Part shown: positions 46,371 through 55,784 of the stretch, piece after piece
Layout: every line of letters starts with the position of its first letter
Position numbering within the stretch: the stretch's first letter is position 1
Program-made: the position numbers and the translations under genes
Notes under the pieces: model-generated
What the model was told of the DNA's origin: nothing
The model's database searches: none
Seen by the model: the letters and a program-made list of their open reading frames with translations, nothing else
From: Yoonia ponticola
GTDB lineage: Bacteria; Pseudomonadota; Alphaproteobacteria; Rhodobacterales; Rhodobacteraceae
NCBI RefSeq assembly: GCF_014199395.1
Contig: NZ_JACIJM010000001.1
Coordinates: forward strand, 248,001-312,000
DNA length: 64,000 nt
Reading direction: 5' to 3'

Positions 46371-47249
46371 TTGACGGAAACTACCCAGAAACTGGCGCAA
46401 GATACTGGTGCGGAACCGATAGTGAAGCCTCACTATGATCGCAGCGCGCTGAGCTATGCGGGGTCGTTTGATAGCCCTGGCCAACGTGCGTTTATTCGCA
46501 CAATCGAATTGTTGACCGGCAAGATCAAAATTGGCCGTCTTGTGCGCAAATTTGAACGTCAAGGCACACCGCGCGGACAAGAAGTGTTCACGCGTGTCCT
46601 TTCTACGATGGGGATCGAGCTGCAAACGCCCGAAGAAGAACTCGCGCGTATCCCGAAAACGGGTCCGGTGATCTTAGTCGCGAACCACCCGCATGGGTTG
46701 GTAGATGGGATCGTGTTTGCGGAACTTGTTGGCCGTATTCGTCCTGACTACCGCATTCTGACGCGCTCTTTGCTGACAGGCTTGGACGAAGAAGCGACGA
46801 ATTACCTGATCCCCGTGCCGTTCCCGCATCAACCTGATGCGCAGGAACAGATGGTCGAGATGCGTAAAAAAGCGATGAAGTTTCTGGCCGAAGACGGGCT
46901 GGTCGCGTTGTTCCCGTCTGGTGTCGTGGCATCGTCGGACACGATGTTTGGCCCCGCTGTTGAGGCCCCGTGGAATGCGTTTACCGCGAAAATGATCCGT
47001 AAATCGGGTGCGACCGTGGTGCCGATGCATTTCCTCGGCAGCAATTCCCGCGCTTACCAAATCGCAAACCAAGTATCAGCAACGCTACGCCAAGGCCTGT
47101 TGATCCACGAAATTGCGCGATCTGTGAACAAGCCGATGTCGCCGGTTGTCGGTCACCCGATCCCTAGCGCGGAAATCGACGCACGGATCGGCGATACCCG
47201 CAACTTTATGGCGTGGTTGCGCGAGCAGACACTGGCGCTAAGCCGTTAA
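46371..47249 (+). CDS. Lysophospholipid acyltransferase-family protein (PlsC-like)
   Basis: 292 residues. VANHPHGLVDGI is the active-site histidine/aspartate motif, in the spaced form seen in hemolysin-type acyltransferases, with LFPSGVVASS as the phosphate-binding block. Likely acylates a lysophospholipid or ornithine lipid. TTG 46371 is the start: AAGGA is seven bases before it, and upstream starts lie inside ptsH. End of the chvI operon; convergent with hbd. Confidence 0.85.
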   Translation: MTETTQKLAQDTGAEPIVKPHYDRSALSYAGSFDSPGQRAFIRTIELLTGKIKIGRLVRKFERQGTPRGQEVFTRVLSTMGIELQTPEEELARIPKTGPVILVANHPHGLVDGIVFAELVGRIRPDYRILTRSLLTGLDEEATNYLIPVPFPHQPDAQEQMVEMRKKAMKFLAEDGLVALFPSGVVASSDTMFGPAVEAPWNAFTAKMIRKSGATVVPMHFLGSNSRAYQIANQVSATLRQGLLIHEIARSVNKPMSPVVGHPIPSAEIDARIGDTRNFMAWLREQTLALSR

Positions 47250-47251
47250 GC

Positions 47252-48127
47252 TTAGCGTGTTGGTGTCGGGACTTCCGTGGTGTAATCGTAGAAGCCGCGC
47301 TTTGTTTTGCGACCCAACCAGCCCGCTTCGACGTATTTTGTCAGCAGTGGGCACGGGCGGTATTTTGTGTCGGCCAAGCCGTCGTGCAACACGTTCATAA
47401 TCGCAAGACAGGTATCCAATCCGATGAAGTCGGCCAATTCAAGCGGCCCCATCGGATGGTTCGCGCCCAATTTTAATGACGTGTCGATGGATTTCACTGA
47501 TCCGACGCCCTCGTACAGCGTGTAGATCGCTTCGTTGATCATCGGCATCAGGATGCGATTCACGATAAAGGCGGGAAAATCCTCGGACGCGGTGGATGTC
47601 TTGCCAAGGTGGGCCACAACGTCTTCGCAGGCTTTGAATGTCGGTTCGTCAGTGGCGATTCCGCGAATCAATTCGACCAACTGCATGACCGGAACGGGGT
47701 TCATAAAGTGGAAGCCCATGAATTTTTCTGGCCGATCAGTACGGGCAGCAAGTCGCGTAATCGAAATCGACGACGTATTTGACGTAAGAATCGTATCCGG
47801 TTTCAGGTGCGGAACGAGATCTTCAAAGATCGCGGATTTGATGGTTTCACGCTCTGTCGCAGCCTCGATGATCAGGTCGGTTTGACCAAGGTCGGTCAGC
47901 GTCGTCGTTGTGTTGATCAAACGCAGTGCTTCGTCCTTGGCATCAGCGCTGATCGCGTCGCGGCTAACCTGGCGATCCATATTCTTATCAATGCGTTGCA
48001 CGGCGGCAGTCAGGGCATCTGCATTGATGTCGTTCATCAAAACTTCGTAGCCAGCAAGCGCAAAAACATGCGCAATACCATTGCCCATCTGACCTGCACC
48101 AATAATCCCTACGCGCTGAATTGTCAT
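47252..48127 (-). CDS. hbd: 3-hydroxybutyryl-CoA dehydrogenase
   Basis: 291 residues. NAD-binding VGIIGAGQMGNGIAHV, SNTSSISIT, catalytic His in FMGFHFMNPVPVMQLVE and GFIVNRILMPMINEA-like block. Oxidises 3-hydroxybutyryl-CoA. ATG 48127 has AGAGG upstream. Usually next to etfBA in this group; here a plus-strand gene lies between. Confidence 0.95.
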   Translation of the reverse strand: MTIQRVGIIGAGQMGNGIAHVFALAGYEVLMNDINADALTAAVQRIDKNMDRQVSRDAISADAKDEALRLINTTTTLTDLGQTDLIIEAATERETIKSAIFEDLVPHLKPDTILTSNTSSISITRLAARTDRPEKFMGFHFMNPVPVMQLVELIRGIATDEPTFKACEDVVAHLGKTSTASEDFPAFIVNRILMPMINEAIYTLYEGVGSVKSIDTSLKLGANHPMGPLELADFIGLDTCLAIMNVLHDGLADTKYRPCPLLTKYVEAGWLGRKTKRGFYDYTTEVPTPTR

Positions 48128-48287
48128 ACTGTCGCCTCTTACATGATTATGCACACCTTATGCCGCAGTGGCGCGTCGCTTCAAGCGGGGTCAGTAGGTA
48201 AAAAGAAGATCAATTTAGTTCTTTAGCAATTTCCCAACGTTTTTCGGCGAATCTACACGTCTATCGAAGTAACGAAGTGTGGGAACA

Positions 48288-49142
48288 ATGAAACATGACA
48301 TCATCGAAGGCGGGGGCCTATCCTACGCGCCGTGTCGGTATGGGATGTCCCGGATATTCTTCCGGGGACCCAAACGCGATCTCGAAACGCCATACCTTGC
48401 CTTTCTCGGCGGGACAGAGACGTTTGGAAAGTTTATCGACCGCCCGTTTCCAGCGCTTGTTGAACGGGAAATGGGGCGAACTTGCGTGAATTTTGGCTGC
48501 GTGAATGGTGGGGTCGATGCGTTTGTGAACGACCCCACGATTATGGCCGCGTGTCACGACGCCGATGTGACGATTGTGCAGGTTATGGGCGCGAATTACC
48601 TGTCGAACAGGTTCTATTCCGTGCATCCGCGCCGCAATGACCGTTTTCTGCGAGCATCAACCGTCCTGCAGGCGATCTATGACGAGGTCGATTTTTCCGA
48701 ATTTACCTTCATTCGCCACATGCTGGGCGCATTGTACGACAGATCACCAGATCGGTTTGATATCGTGGTGTCGGAATTGCGTGCAGCGTGGTCAGCGCGT
48801 ATGCGGAATATGCTAGGCCAGATCGGCAAACGGTCTATTTTATTGTGGTTCTCGCGCGAGGAATTGACCGACGAGCCTTGGCAAAGCCGCGATAAACCAC
48901 TGTCGGCAGACCCGTTGTTTATCACGAGATCCATGGTTGAAGGGTTAAGCGACCTTGTTTCTAGCACCGTGATCGCGCGCCCGTCCGACATCGCGTTGTC
49001 GCAAGGCACAACAGGGATGTATTTCCCATCACTTGAAGCAAAAGCCGCCGCAGATATGTTGAGCGTTAATTCTCACATCGAAGCCAGCGCAAAACTGATC
49101 CCGAAAATCAAAGAAAGCTTCGTGTCTTCAATGATTATTTGA
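48288..49142 (+). CDS. DUF6473-like hypothetical protein
   Basis: 284 residues, no membrane segment. The N-terminus (GGLSYAPCRYGMSRIFFRGP, YLAFLGGTETFGKF, VNFGCVNGGVDAF) resembles DUF6473 proteins that I know from Rhodobacterales, whose layout suggests an SGNH-like fold; no activity is established. It is the only plus-strand gene between hbd and etfA. GGGAA before ATG 48288. Confidence 0.75.
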   Translation: MKHDIIEGGGLSYAPCRYGMSRIFFRGPKRDLETPYLAFLGGTETFGKFIDRPFPALVEREMGRTCVNFGCVNGGVDAFVNDPTIMAACHDADVTIVQVMGANYLSNRFYSVHPRRNDRFLRASTVLQAIYDEVDFSEFTFIRHMLGALYDRSPDRFDIVVSELRAAWSARMRNMLGQIGKRSILLWFSREELTDEPWQSRDKPLSADPLFITRSMVEGLSDLVSSTVIARPSDIALSQGTTGMYFPSLEAKAAADMLSVNSHIEASAKLIPKIKESFVSSMII

Positions 49143-49162
49143 AACAAAGCAATAAAAACGCA

Positions 49163-49190
49163 AAAGGCCCGCCTGATAGCGGGCCTTTCG
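49163..49190 (-). terminator. Terminator of etfBA, possibly bidirectional
   Basis: Perfect 10-base stem AAAGGCCCGC (49163-49172) and GCGGGCCTTT (49179-49188). The better T-run is on the minus strand, serving etfA; the DUF6473-like gene ends 20 bases before it. Confidence 0.88.
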
Positions 49191-49208
49191 AAATTGTTTA
49201 CTGGCGAC

Positions 49209-50138
49209 TTAGCCCAGTTTTTCAGTCAATTCAGGGACTGCTGTGAACAAATCCGCAACCAGACCGTAGTCTGCCACTTGGAAAATTGGTGCTTCTTCGT
49301 CTTTGTTGATCGCCACGATGATCTTGGAATCTTTCATCCCAGCAAGGTGCTGGATCGCGCCGGAAATACCAACTGCGACATAAAGATCAGGTGCAACAAC
49401 TTTGCCCGTTTGACCAACCTGCCAATCGTTTGGGGCATAACCGGAATCAACCGCAGCGCGGGACGCACCCACAGCAGCGTTCAATTTGTCAGCCAAGGCT
49501 TCGATCAGTTTGAAGTCATCTTCAGATCCAACACCACGACCACCAGACACAACCACACCCGCAGACGTAAGTTCTGGACGATCAGATGCTGCAACTTTGT
49601 CCTCTACCCAATCGGACAAGCCGGGGTTCGCAGTCGCCGCAATTTTTTCAACAGGAGCAGAGCCACCATCGCCAGCCGCATCAAAGCCAGCAGTCCGGAT
49701 CGTCATAACCTTTTTCGCGTCAGACGATTTAACAGTCTGAATCGCGTTGCCGGCATAGATCGGACGCTCGAATGTGTCGGCATCAACGACAGCCGTCACT
49801 TCGGAAATGATCATCGCATCCAGCAACGCTGCAACGCGCGGCAGGATGTTCTTAGATGCAGCCGTAGAAGGCGCAGCGATATGATCATAATCGCCAGCCA
49901 GCGACACAATCAAATCTGCAACTGGTTCCGCCAAATCGTGACCATATGCATCATCAGACACACACAACACCTTAGAAACGCCAGCCAATTTCGCGGCTTC
50001 GTCCGCAGCACCTTCGCAACCGGAAGACGCGCACAGAACAGTCACATCGCCAAGCGATGCAACAGCAGACAATGCTTTACCCGTTGCATCAGCGTTCAAT
50101 ACGCCGCCCGCAACTTCAGCAATCAGAAGTACAGCCAT
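49209..50138 (-). CDS. etfA: Electron transfer flavoprotein, alpha subunit
   Basis: 309 residues. C-terminal FAD domain with [45 protein letters not shown] and [14 protein letters not shown]. With EtfB it takes electrons from acyl-CoA, dimethylglycine and sarcosine dehydrogenases to ETF-ubiquinone oxidoreductase, which ties it to three enzymes in this window. One base after etfB. Confidence 0.97.
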   Translation of the reverse strand: MAVLLIAEVAGGVLNADATGKALSAVASLGDVTVLCASSGCEGAADEAAKLAGVSKVLCVSDDAYGHDLAEPVADLIVSLAGDYDHIAAPSTAASKNILPRVAALLDAMIISEVTAVVDADTFERPIYAGNAIQTVKSSDAKKVMTIRTAGFDAAGDGGSAPVEKIAATANPGLSDWVEDKVAASDRPELTSAGVVVSGGRGVGSEDDFKLIEALADKLNAAVGASRAAVDSGYAPNDWQVGQTGKVVAPDLYVAVGISGAIQHLAGMKDSKIIVAINKDEEAPIFQVADYGLVADLFTAVPELTEKLG

Positions 50139-50139
50139 A

Positions 50140-50898
50140 TTACACAGCCCCCGCTTCTTTAAGTTTCTCGATCAGTTCGTCGACAGACCCGACAATGATA
50201 CCCGCTTTGCGTGTTTCTGGCTCAGTCGTGCCGACGACCGCCAAACGTGGGGTCACGTCGACGCCGTAATCCGCTGGTGTTTTCTCATCCAAAGGCTTTT
50301 TCTTGGCCTTCATGATGTTTGGCAACGACGCATAACGTGGCTCGTTCAAGCGCAGATCAACGGTCACAATCGTTGGCATCTTCACTTTGATGGTTTGCAA
50401 TCCGCCATCAACTTCGCGGGTGACGGTGGCATGATCGCCGTCCACATCCACCTCGGACGCGAAAGTCGCTTGGGACCAGCCGAGCAGGGCAGACAACATC
50501 TGGCCTGTCGCATTCATGTCGTTATCAATCGCTTGTTTACCAGCGAGAACCAGACCTGGCTCTTCTTCTTTCACGACAGCGGCGAGCAATTTGGCAACAG
50601 CCAAAGGTTCGATATCTGTGTGAACATCGTCGGCAGCCACGATCAGGATCGCGCGATCAGCACCCATCGCAAGTGCTGTGCGCAGCGTTTCTTGAGACTG
50701 TTTTACGCCGATCGAAACGGCCACGACTTCAGTCGCTTTACCAGCTTCGCGCAGGCGGATCGCTTCTTCGACGGCAATTTCGTCGAACGGGTTCATGGAC
50801 ATTTTGACGTTGGCGAGATCGACACCGGAACCGTCCGCTTTGACACGAACCTTCACGTTATAATCAATCACGCGTTTGACTGGTACAAGGACCTTCAT
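50140..50898 (-). CDS. etfB: Electron transfer flavoprotein, beta subunit
   Basis: 252 residues. [19 protein letters not shown] opening, [14 protein letters not shown] and [21 protein letters not shown] (AMP/FAD contact) are diagnostic. Upstream of etfA in one unit; about 145 bases from the cobalamin adenosyltransferase gene. Confidence 0.97.
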   Translation of the reverse strand: MKVLVPVKRVIDYNVKVRVKADGSGVDLANVKMSMNPFDEIAVEEAIRLREAGKATEVVAVSIGVKQSQETLRTALAMGADRAILIVAADDVHTDIEPLAVAKLLAAVVKEEEPGLVLAGKQAIDNDMNATGQMLSALLGWSQATFASEVDVDGDHATVTREVDGGLQTIKVKMPTIVTVDLRLNEPRYASLPNIMKAKKKPLDEKTPADYGVDVTPRLAVVGTTEPETRKAGIIVGSVDELIEKLKEAGAV

Positions 50899-51044
50899 CG
50901 GCGGTTTTCTCCCTTTAGAATCAAGCGCAATAAAATTGCTCTATGGGGTGTTACCGCGAAGAACGCGGTGAAAACAGTGTAAAATCGACGCGGTAGGGTG
51001 CTGTGACGCCATGTCTCAAACTCTTGTTCAGCTTTGCCAACGCC

Positions 51045-51617
51045 TTAGCGGTTCGCGCCCGGCACCCAGAGCACGTCGTCTGCGCCGTTATTGTTGGCGA
51101 TGCGGCTGGCTTGAAAGAACCAATCTGACAGGCGATTCAAGTATTTCACGGCTGCTGGATTGACGGTTTCGAGACCGGATAGTTCGACAGTCAGGCGTTC
51201 TGCGCGGCGTGAAACGGTACGGCAAAGGTGCAGATGCGCGGCAAGGGGCGAACCGCCCGGCAAGATAAAGCTTTTGAGCGGTTGCACAGCTTTGGTCATC
51301 GCGTCGATTTGCGTTTCAAGCCGTTCGACTTGTGCGTCCGTGATCCGCAGTGGCGCGTATTCAGCGTCGGCGTCTTTTTCCATGTCGGGACGGCACAGGT
51401 CCGCGCCGAGATCGAACAGGTCGTTCTGGATCATCGCCAATTGGCCGTCGATGTCGCCCGTCGCGTGCAAGCGGGCCATGCCGACGGTCGCATTCGTCTC
51501 GTCCACCGTGCCGTAGGAATTCACGCGCACGGAATGTTTCGCGACGCGGTCGCCATTGCCAAGTGCCGTTTCACCCGCGTCGCCGGTGCGTGTGTAAATT
51601 TTGTTCAACGTCACCAT
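51045..51617 (-). CDS. PduO-type ATP:cob(I)alamin adenosyltransferase
   Basis: 190 residues. IYTRTGDAGETALGNGDRV (ATP site), YGTVDETNA and the CRTVSRRAERLTVEL helix identify the PduO class. It makes adenosylcobalamin, cofactor of methylmalonyl- and ethylmalonyl-CoA mutases. GGGAGGG lies before ATG 51617. Four bases after the HIG1-like gene. Confidence 0.94.
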   Translation of the reverse strand: MVTLNKIYTRTGDAGETALGNGDRVAKHSVRVNSYGTVDETNATVGMARLHATGDIDGQLAMIQNDLFDLGADLCRPDMEKDADAEYAPLRITDAQVERLETQIDAMTKAVQPLKSFILPGGSPLAAHLHLCRTVSRRAERLTVELSGLETVNPAAVKYLNRLSDWFFQASRIANNNGADDVLWVPGANR

Positions 51618-51621
51618 GGTG

Positions 51622-51828
51622 TTACCCTCCCTGACGGCGCAAGAATACATAAAGCAAGATCAGTAGGACGGCCACAAACTGTGCCCCGATCCGGTAGCGC
51701 ATGATCTTGTTGGCGTATTTGCGGTTGAATTCGCCGCCCTTGCCAAAGGTGCCAACGCCGACCAAGAGGATCGCAAGCACGATCAAAACGGCAATCACAA
51801 CAAGTATAAATAGCGGATCGTTCAGCAT
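51622..51828 (-). CDS. Small HIG1-like twin-transmembrane protein
   Basis: 68 residues with two membrane helices (FILVVIAVLIVLAILLVGVG and AQFVAVLLILLYVFL) joined by a basic loop containing NKIMRYRI, the feature of HIG1-domain proteins, which in mitochondria stabilise respiratory complexes. Role here unknown. AAAGGA before ATG 51828. Confidence 0.82.
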   Translation of the reverse strand: MLNDPLFILVVIAVLIVLAILLVGVGTFGKGGEFNRKYANKIMRYRIGAQFVAVLLILLYVFLRRQGG

Positions 51829-51899
51829 GGTATGTCCTTTGTTTCTCACATCAGGACTTAGCAGGGCGAGCGCAGAAAGAAAGAGGCCCGATTGCCGCG

Positions 51900-52727
51900 T
51901 CAGCCCTTTTGGATGATCCAGTCTAGGGCGCGTGTCGGCAAAATGCGTCGCAATGCGCCCATCATATGCGTCGGCAAGGTCACGTAGTACCGTGCCTTTG
52001 GTCGTTTGCTTTCCAATGCGCGGATGATTTTTTTGGTCGTCGCAGAGGCGGGCAGTTCGAATTTATCTGGGCCGCGATCTTTGTACAGCCGCTGACGCAA
52101 CTCGCCGTATTGTTCGCTGCGGGCGGAGTTTTCGTGATCGACCCATTGTTCGAAATGCGGGATCGAATTGACCCGAATTTTCGAGGTGATCGGGCCGGGT
52201 TCCAGCAGAATGATCTTAATCGGCGTGTCGGCCATTTCGAGGCGCAGAACATCCGTCAGCCCTTCAATCGCGAATTTTGTGGACACATACGCGCCGCGCC
52301 ATTTCATCGCGACAAGGCCTAGCACTGACGAACAGTTGATAATCCGGCCATGCCCTTGGTTTCGCATCACCGGAATCACGCTTTGGGTCAATTCGTGAAC
52401 ACCAAAGACGTTCGTCTCGAATATCTCGCGCAAGGCGCCGCGCGGCAGGTCTTCGACAGCGCCGGGGCAGGCGAAAGCACCGTTGTTATATAGCGCATCC
52501 AACGTGCCGCCCGTCGCCTCTAGTACTTCGGCCAGTCCGTTGTAGATCGTGTCTGTGTCGGCGTAATCGATCAGCGGGGATTCGAACCCTTCTTCGATTA
52601 AACGTGCGCAATCATGGGCTTGGCGGCAGGACGCAAAGACGCGCCAGCCTTTTGCCCGCAAACCATGCGCTGCGTCGTAGCCAATGCCGCTAGAGCAGCC
52701 AGTTATTAGGATGGATTTTTGTGTCAT
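51900..52727 (-). CDS. Short-chain dehydrogenase/reductase
   Basis: 275 residues. Cofactor motif ITGCSSGIGYDAA, NNGAFACPG (NNAG position altered to NNGA), catalytic Ser in INCSSVLGLVA and YxxxK as YVSTKFA. Substrate unknown; the C-terminal AKARYYVTLPTHMMGALRRILP-like tail is typical of a Rhodobacterales subgroup. Confidence 0.9.
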   Translation of the reverse strand: MTQKSILITGCSSGIGYDAAHGLRAKGWRVFASCRQAHDCARLIEEGFESPLIDYADTDTIYNGLAEVLEATGGTLDALYNNGAFACPGAVEDLPRGALREIFETNVFGVHELTQSVIPVMRNQGHGRIINCSSVLGLVAMKWRGAYVSTKFAIEGLTDVLRLEMADTPIKIILLEPGPITSKIRVNSIPHFEQWVDHENSARSEQYGELRQRLYKDRGPDKFELPASATTKKIIRALESKRPKARYYVTLPTHMMGALRRILPTRALDWIIQKG

Positions 52728-52772
52728 AATGCCTTGTGCGGCTAAGCTGGGTGTTGCGCAAGTCCGGTTGGA

Positions 52773-53225
52773 TCAGCCGTCGGTCAAAAGCCGCTCGGCC
52801 ATCCAGCCGATTTGTCCAGTGGTCACGACTTCGACGCGGGCCCAACCTTCTGCGTTGATTTCCAACACTTGGGTTTGCGTGCCACGATCAAGCGTGTTGA
52901 CGACATCAAACGACGTGCTTGGTCCTTGGCGCATGTTCACGCGGGCACCTGCAACAGCGCGAATGTCCAGCACAGCAGGGGGCGCGACGGGAATGGTCGT
53001 GGCGGGCGTTGTGCTGAGCGAAACAGGTGTCACAGTCGGGTTCAACGCGATCAAAGATGCGGCGTTGCTACGTGACACGGCCACATCCCTCGTTAATTCA
53101 ACAGGCTGCACGCCCGCGGCATCCGCGACGCCAACACGGCTTTCGGGCACGAAATCAGCCCCGCCAGAAAATTCATAAAACGCAAAGCCAAGTGCAAAAA
53201 ATGAAACGATAATAAATTTACCCAC
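52773..53225 (-). CDS. SH3-domain protein with N-terminal membrane anchor
   Basis: 150 residues if started at GTG 53225, which has GGGGGA upstream and puts a single hydrophobic anchor (FIIVSFFALGFAFYEF) at the N-terminus. A low-complexity linker rich in Pro, Thr and Val leads to a bacterial SH3 domain (about 90-148, ARVNMRQGPSTSFDVV..GWARVEV..GWMAERLL). Such domains bind peptidoglycan or proteins in the periplasm. A longer start at 53294 is possible. Confidence 0.78.
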   Translation of the reverse strand: MGKFIIVSFFALGFAFYEFSGGADFVPESRVGVADAAGVQPVELTRDVAVSRSNAASLIALNPTVTPVSLSTTPATTIPVAPPAVLDIRAVAGARVNMRQGPSTSFDVVNTLDRGTQTQVLEINAEGWARVEVVTTGQIGWMAERLLTDG

Positions 53226-53363
53226 AATGTCCCCCAGACGAATCGATAAGCGGTATTTCGCTGGTATAACACACAAGGGCGTGAATAGTTTCATGGGGAA
53301 AACTTTTAACCTCGCGTCGTAACCCCGCTTTACGGCAAATCGGTTGGCGGCTAAACGGATCGC

Positions 53364-55682
53364 ATGAGCAATGACACATCCGACACCGATCCAATCCCGC
53401 AATCGTCCGACGTGACAGAACCGCTGCGCCGTGCGCTAGGCGAACGGTATCTGACTTATGCGCTGTCGACGATCATGAACAGGGCGCTGCCCGATGCCCG
53501 TGACGGTTTGAAACCGGTGCACCGTCGGATCTTGTTTGCGATGCGCGAACTCAAACTGAACTCGACGGGGGGCTTCCGTAAGTCCGCCAAGATTTCAGGC
53601 GACGTGATGGGGAACTATCACCCGCATGGTGACGCCGCGATCTACGATGCGATGGCGCGTTTGGCCCAAGACTTTAACGTCCGGTATCCGCTGGTTGATG
53701 GCCAAGGGAACTTTGGTAACATCGACGGGGATAACCCCGCTGCCGCGCGATATACCGAAGCACGGATGACCGCCGCCGCCGAAGCGCTGATGGAAGGCTT
53801 GACTGAAAACGCAGTCGATTACCGTCCGAACTATGACGGCACGCTCGAAGAACCTGTTGTTTTTCCAGCCGCGTTCCCGAATTTGCTCGCCAACGGGTCC
53901 TCTGGGATTGCTGTTGGTATGGCCACGAATATCCCGCCGCATAACCTGCACGAATTGATCGACGCTTGTTTGCATCTGATCAAAACGCCTGACGCGCGTG
54001 ACGAAACTTTGCTCAACTACATCCCCGGACCGGATTTTCCGACAGGTGGCGTGATCGTCGAGCCAAAGGAAAACATCGCCGAAGCATACCGGACGGGACG
54101 TGGGTCATTCCGCCTGCGCTCGAAATGGGAGATCGAAGATCTGGGTCGCGGCCAGTGGCAGATTGTTGTCACTGAAATCCCGTATCAGGTGCAGAAATCC
54201 AAGCTGATCGAAAAGTTGGCCGAGATTATTCAGATCAAAAAGGTGCCGTTGCTGGCTGATGTACGCGACGAATCTGCTGAAGACATCCGCGTTGTGCTAG
54301 AGCCACGCGCGAAAACCGTCGACCCAGAGGTCTTGATGGGCATGTTGTTCCGCAATTCGGACCTCGAGACGCGCTTTAGCTTGAACATGAACGTGTTGAT
54401 CGACGGGCTCGTGCCCAAGGTCTGTTCGATCAAAGAGGTGCTGCGCGCCTTCCTTGATCACCGCCAGCAGGTTTTGATCCGCCGCACACAGCACCGCGTT
54501 GAAAAGATCGACCACCGTCTTGAGGTGCTCGATGGTTTCATTATTGCGTTCCTGCATCTGGACCGCGTGATTGATATTATTCGCTACGACGACACGCCAA
54601 AACCTGCGCTGACCACCGAAGACTGGGCACTGGATCATGTCCGCGCCACGTCTGACAAAGACTACGTATCGCCAATTGGTGTCATCACCGACGCCGAAAT
54701 CGCGCTGACCGAAGTCCAAGCCGAAGCGATTCTGAACATGCGCTTGCGGTCCTTGCGCCGCCTCGAAGAGCTTGAATTGATCGCTGAACGTGACGCCCTG
54801 CGGGCCGAACGTGCTGGCTTGATCGAAATACTTGGCTCTGTTGAATTGCAGTGGGACAAGATCGCAGAGCAGTTGCGCGAGACCCGCAAACAGTTCGGTC
54901 GCAGCAGTCCTGGCGGTGCGCGTCGCACGCAGTTCGCCGAAGCTGGCGAAATCGTCGAAGTGCCGTTTGAAGCGATGATCGAAAAAGAACCGATCACTGT
55001 TGTTTGTTCCAAAATGGGCTGGGTGCGGGCCATGACAGGCCACATCGACCTGACCCGCGAATTGAAATTCAAAGACGGTGACGAAGCCCGATTTGTGTTC
55101 CACGCAGAAACCACAGACCGTCTGTTGGTCTTTGGCGCGAACGGGCGGTTCTACACTGTCACTGCTGCCAATCTGCCGGGTGGCCGCGGCATGGGCGAAC
55201 CGCTGCGCCTGATGATCGACCTGCCAAACGACGTCGAAATTCTGGACATCATTATCCACAAACCGGGGATGCGTCTGCTTGTGGCATCAACCGAAGGTAA
55301 CGGATTTATCGTGCCGGAAGACGACGTGCTGGCACAAACACGGACTGGTAAACAGGTGCTGAATGTCGGCTCTGCACGTGCCTTGGTTTGCAAGCGCGTG
55401 AACGGCGATAGCATGGCTGTTGTTGGTGAAAACCGTAAGGTGCTTGTGTTCTCTCTTGATGAATTGCCCGAAATGGCGCGCGGTAAAGGTGTTCGCTTGC
55501 AGCGTTACAAAGACGGTGGTTTATCGGATGCGATCACGTTCCAGCTTGCGGACGGGTTGTCGTGGCTTGATCCAGCAGGGCGGACGCGCACGCAAACCGA
55601 CTTGGATGAATGGATCGGTAAACGCGCCTCTGCGGGCCGCATGGCCCCACGTGGTTTCCCGCGCGACAACAAATTCACCTGA
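53364..55682 (+). CDS. parC: DNA topoisomerase IV subunit A
   Basis: 772 residues, the length of ParC rather than GyrA. Catalytic Tyr130 in AARYTEARM; GNYHPHGDAAIYD gives Ala91 and Asp95 where E. coli ParC has Ser80 and Glu84. The C-terminal beta-pinwheel has no GyrA box. Decatenates chromosomes with ParE. Weak ribosome site before ATG 53364. Divergent from the SH3 gene. Confidence 0.95.
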   Translation: MSNDTSDTDPIPQSSDVTEPLRRALGERYLTYALSTIMNRALPDARDGLKPVHRRILFAMRELKLNSTGGFRKSAKISGDVMGNYHPHGDAAIYDAMARLAQDFNVRYPLVDGQGNFGNIDGDNPAAARYTEARMTAAAEALMEGLTENAVDYRPNYDGTLEEPVVFPAAFPNLLANGSSGIAVGMATNIPPHNLHELIDACLHLIKTPDARDETLLNYIPGPDFPTGGVIVEPKENIAEAYRTGRGSFRLRSKWEIEDLGRGQWQIVVTEIPYQVQKSKLIEKLAEIIQIKKVPLLADVRDESAEDIRVVLEPRAKTVDPEVLMGMLFRNSDLETRFSLNMNVLIDGLVPKVCSIKEVLRAFLDHRQQVLIRRTQHRVEKIDHRLEVLDGFIIAFLHLDRVIDIIRYDDTPKPALTTEDWALDHVRATSDKDYVSPIGVITDAEIALTEVQAEAILNMRLRSLRRLEELELIAERDALRAERAGLIEILGSVELQWDKIAEQLRETRKQFGRSSPGGARRTQFAEAGEIVEVPFEAMIEKEPITVVCSKMGWVRAMTGHIDLTRELKFKDGDEARFVFHAETTDRLLVFGANGRFYTVTAANLPGGRGMGEPLRLMIDLPNDVEILDIIIHKPGMRLLVASTEGNGFIVPEDDVLAQTRTGKQVLNVGSARALVCKRVNGDSMAVVGENRKVLVFSLDELPEMARGKGVRLQRYKDGGLSDAITFQLADGLSWLDPAGRTRTQTDLDEWIGKRASAGRMAPRGFPRDNKFT

Positions 55683-55690
55683 TCCGGCAT

Positions 55691-55730
55691 CTGTCACAAA
55701 ACTGCATCGCAACCGTCACATAACTGAGAT
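55691..55730 (+). promoter_or_regulatory. Tandem Pho box upstream of phoX
   Basis: Four 7-base elements at exact 11-base steps: CTGTCAC (55691), CTGCATC (55702), CCGTCAC (55713) and CTGAGAT (55724), separated by AAAA, GCAA and ATAA. This is two adjacent PhoB dimer sites. They end 54 bases before the phoX ATG. Confidence 0.75.
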
Positions 55731-55784
55731 TTATCGCCCCTAAGGTGCCCCCATATTGAGCCACCAATCTGGGGAGCCACGGTG

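Noticed and set aside
49194-50162. Open frame of about 322 codons antisense to etfA
   Set aside because: Shadow of etfA; Asn/Arg/Ser-rich low-complexity translation without motifs.
54297-55259. Open frame of about 320 codons antisense to parC
   Set aside because: Same composition artefact; no ribosome site, no recognisable domain, and the sense strand is certain.
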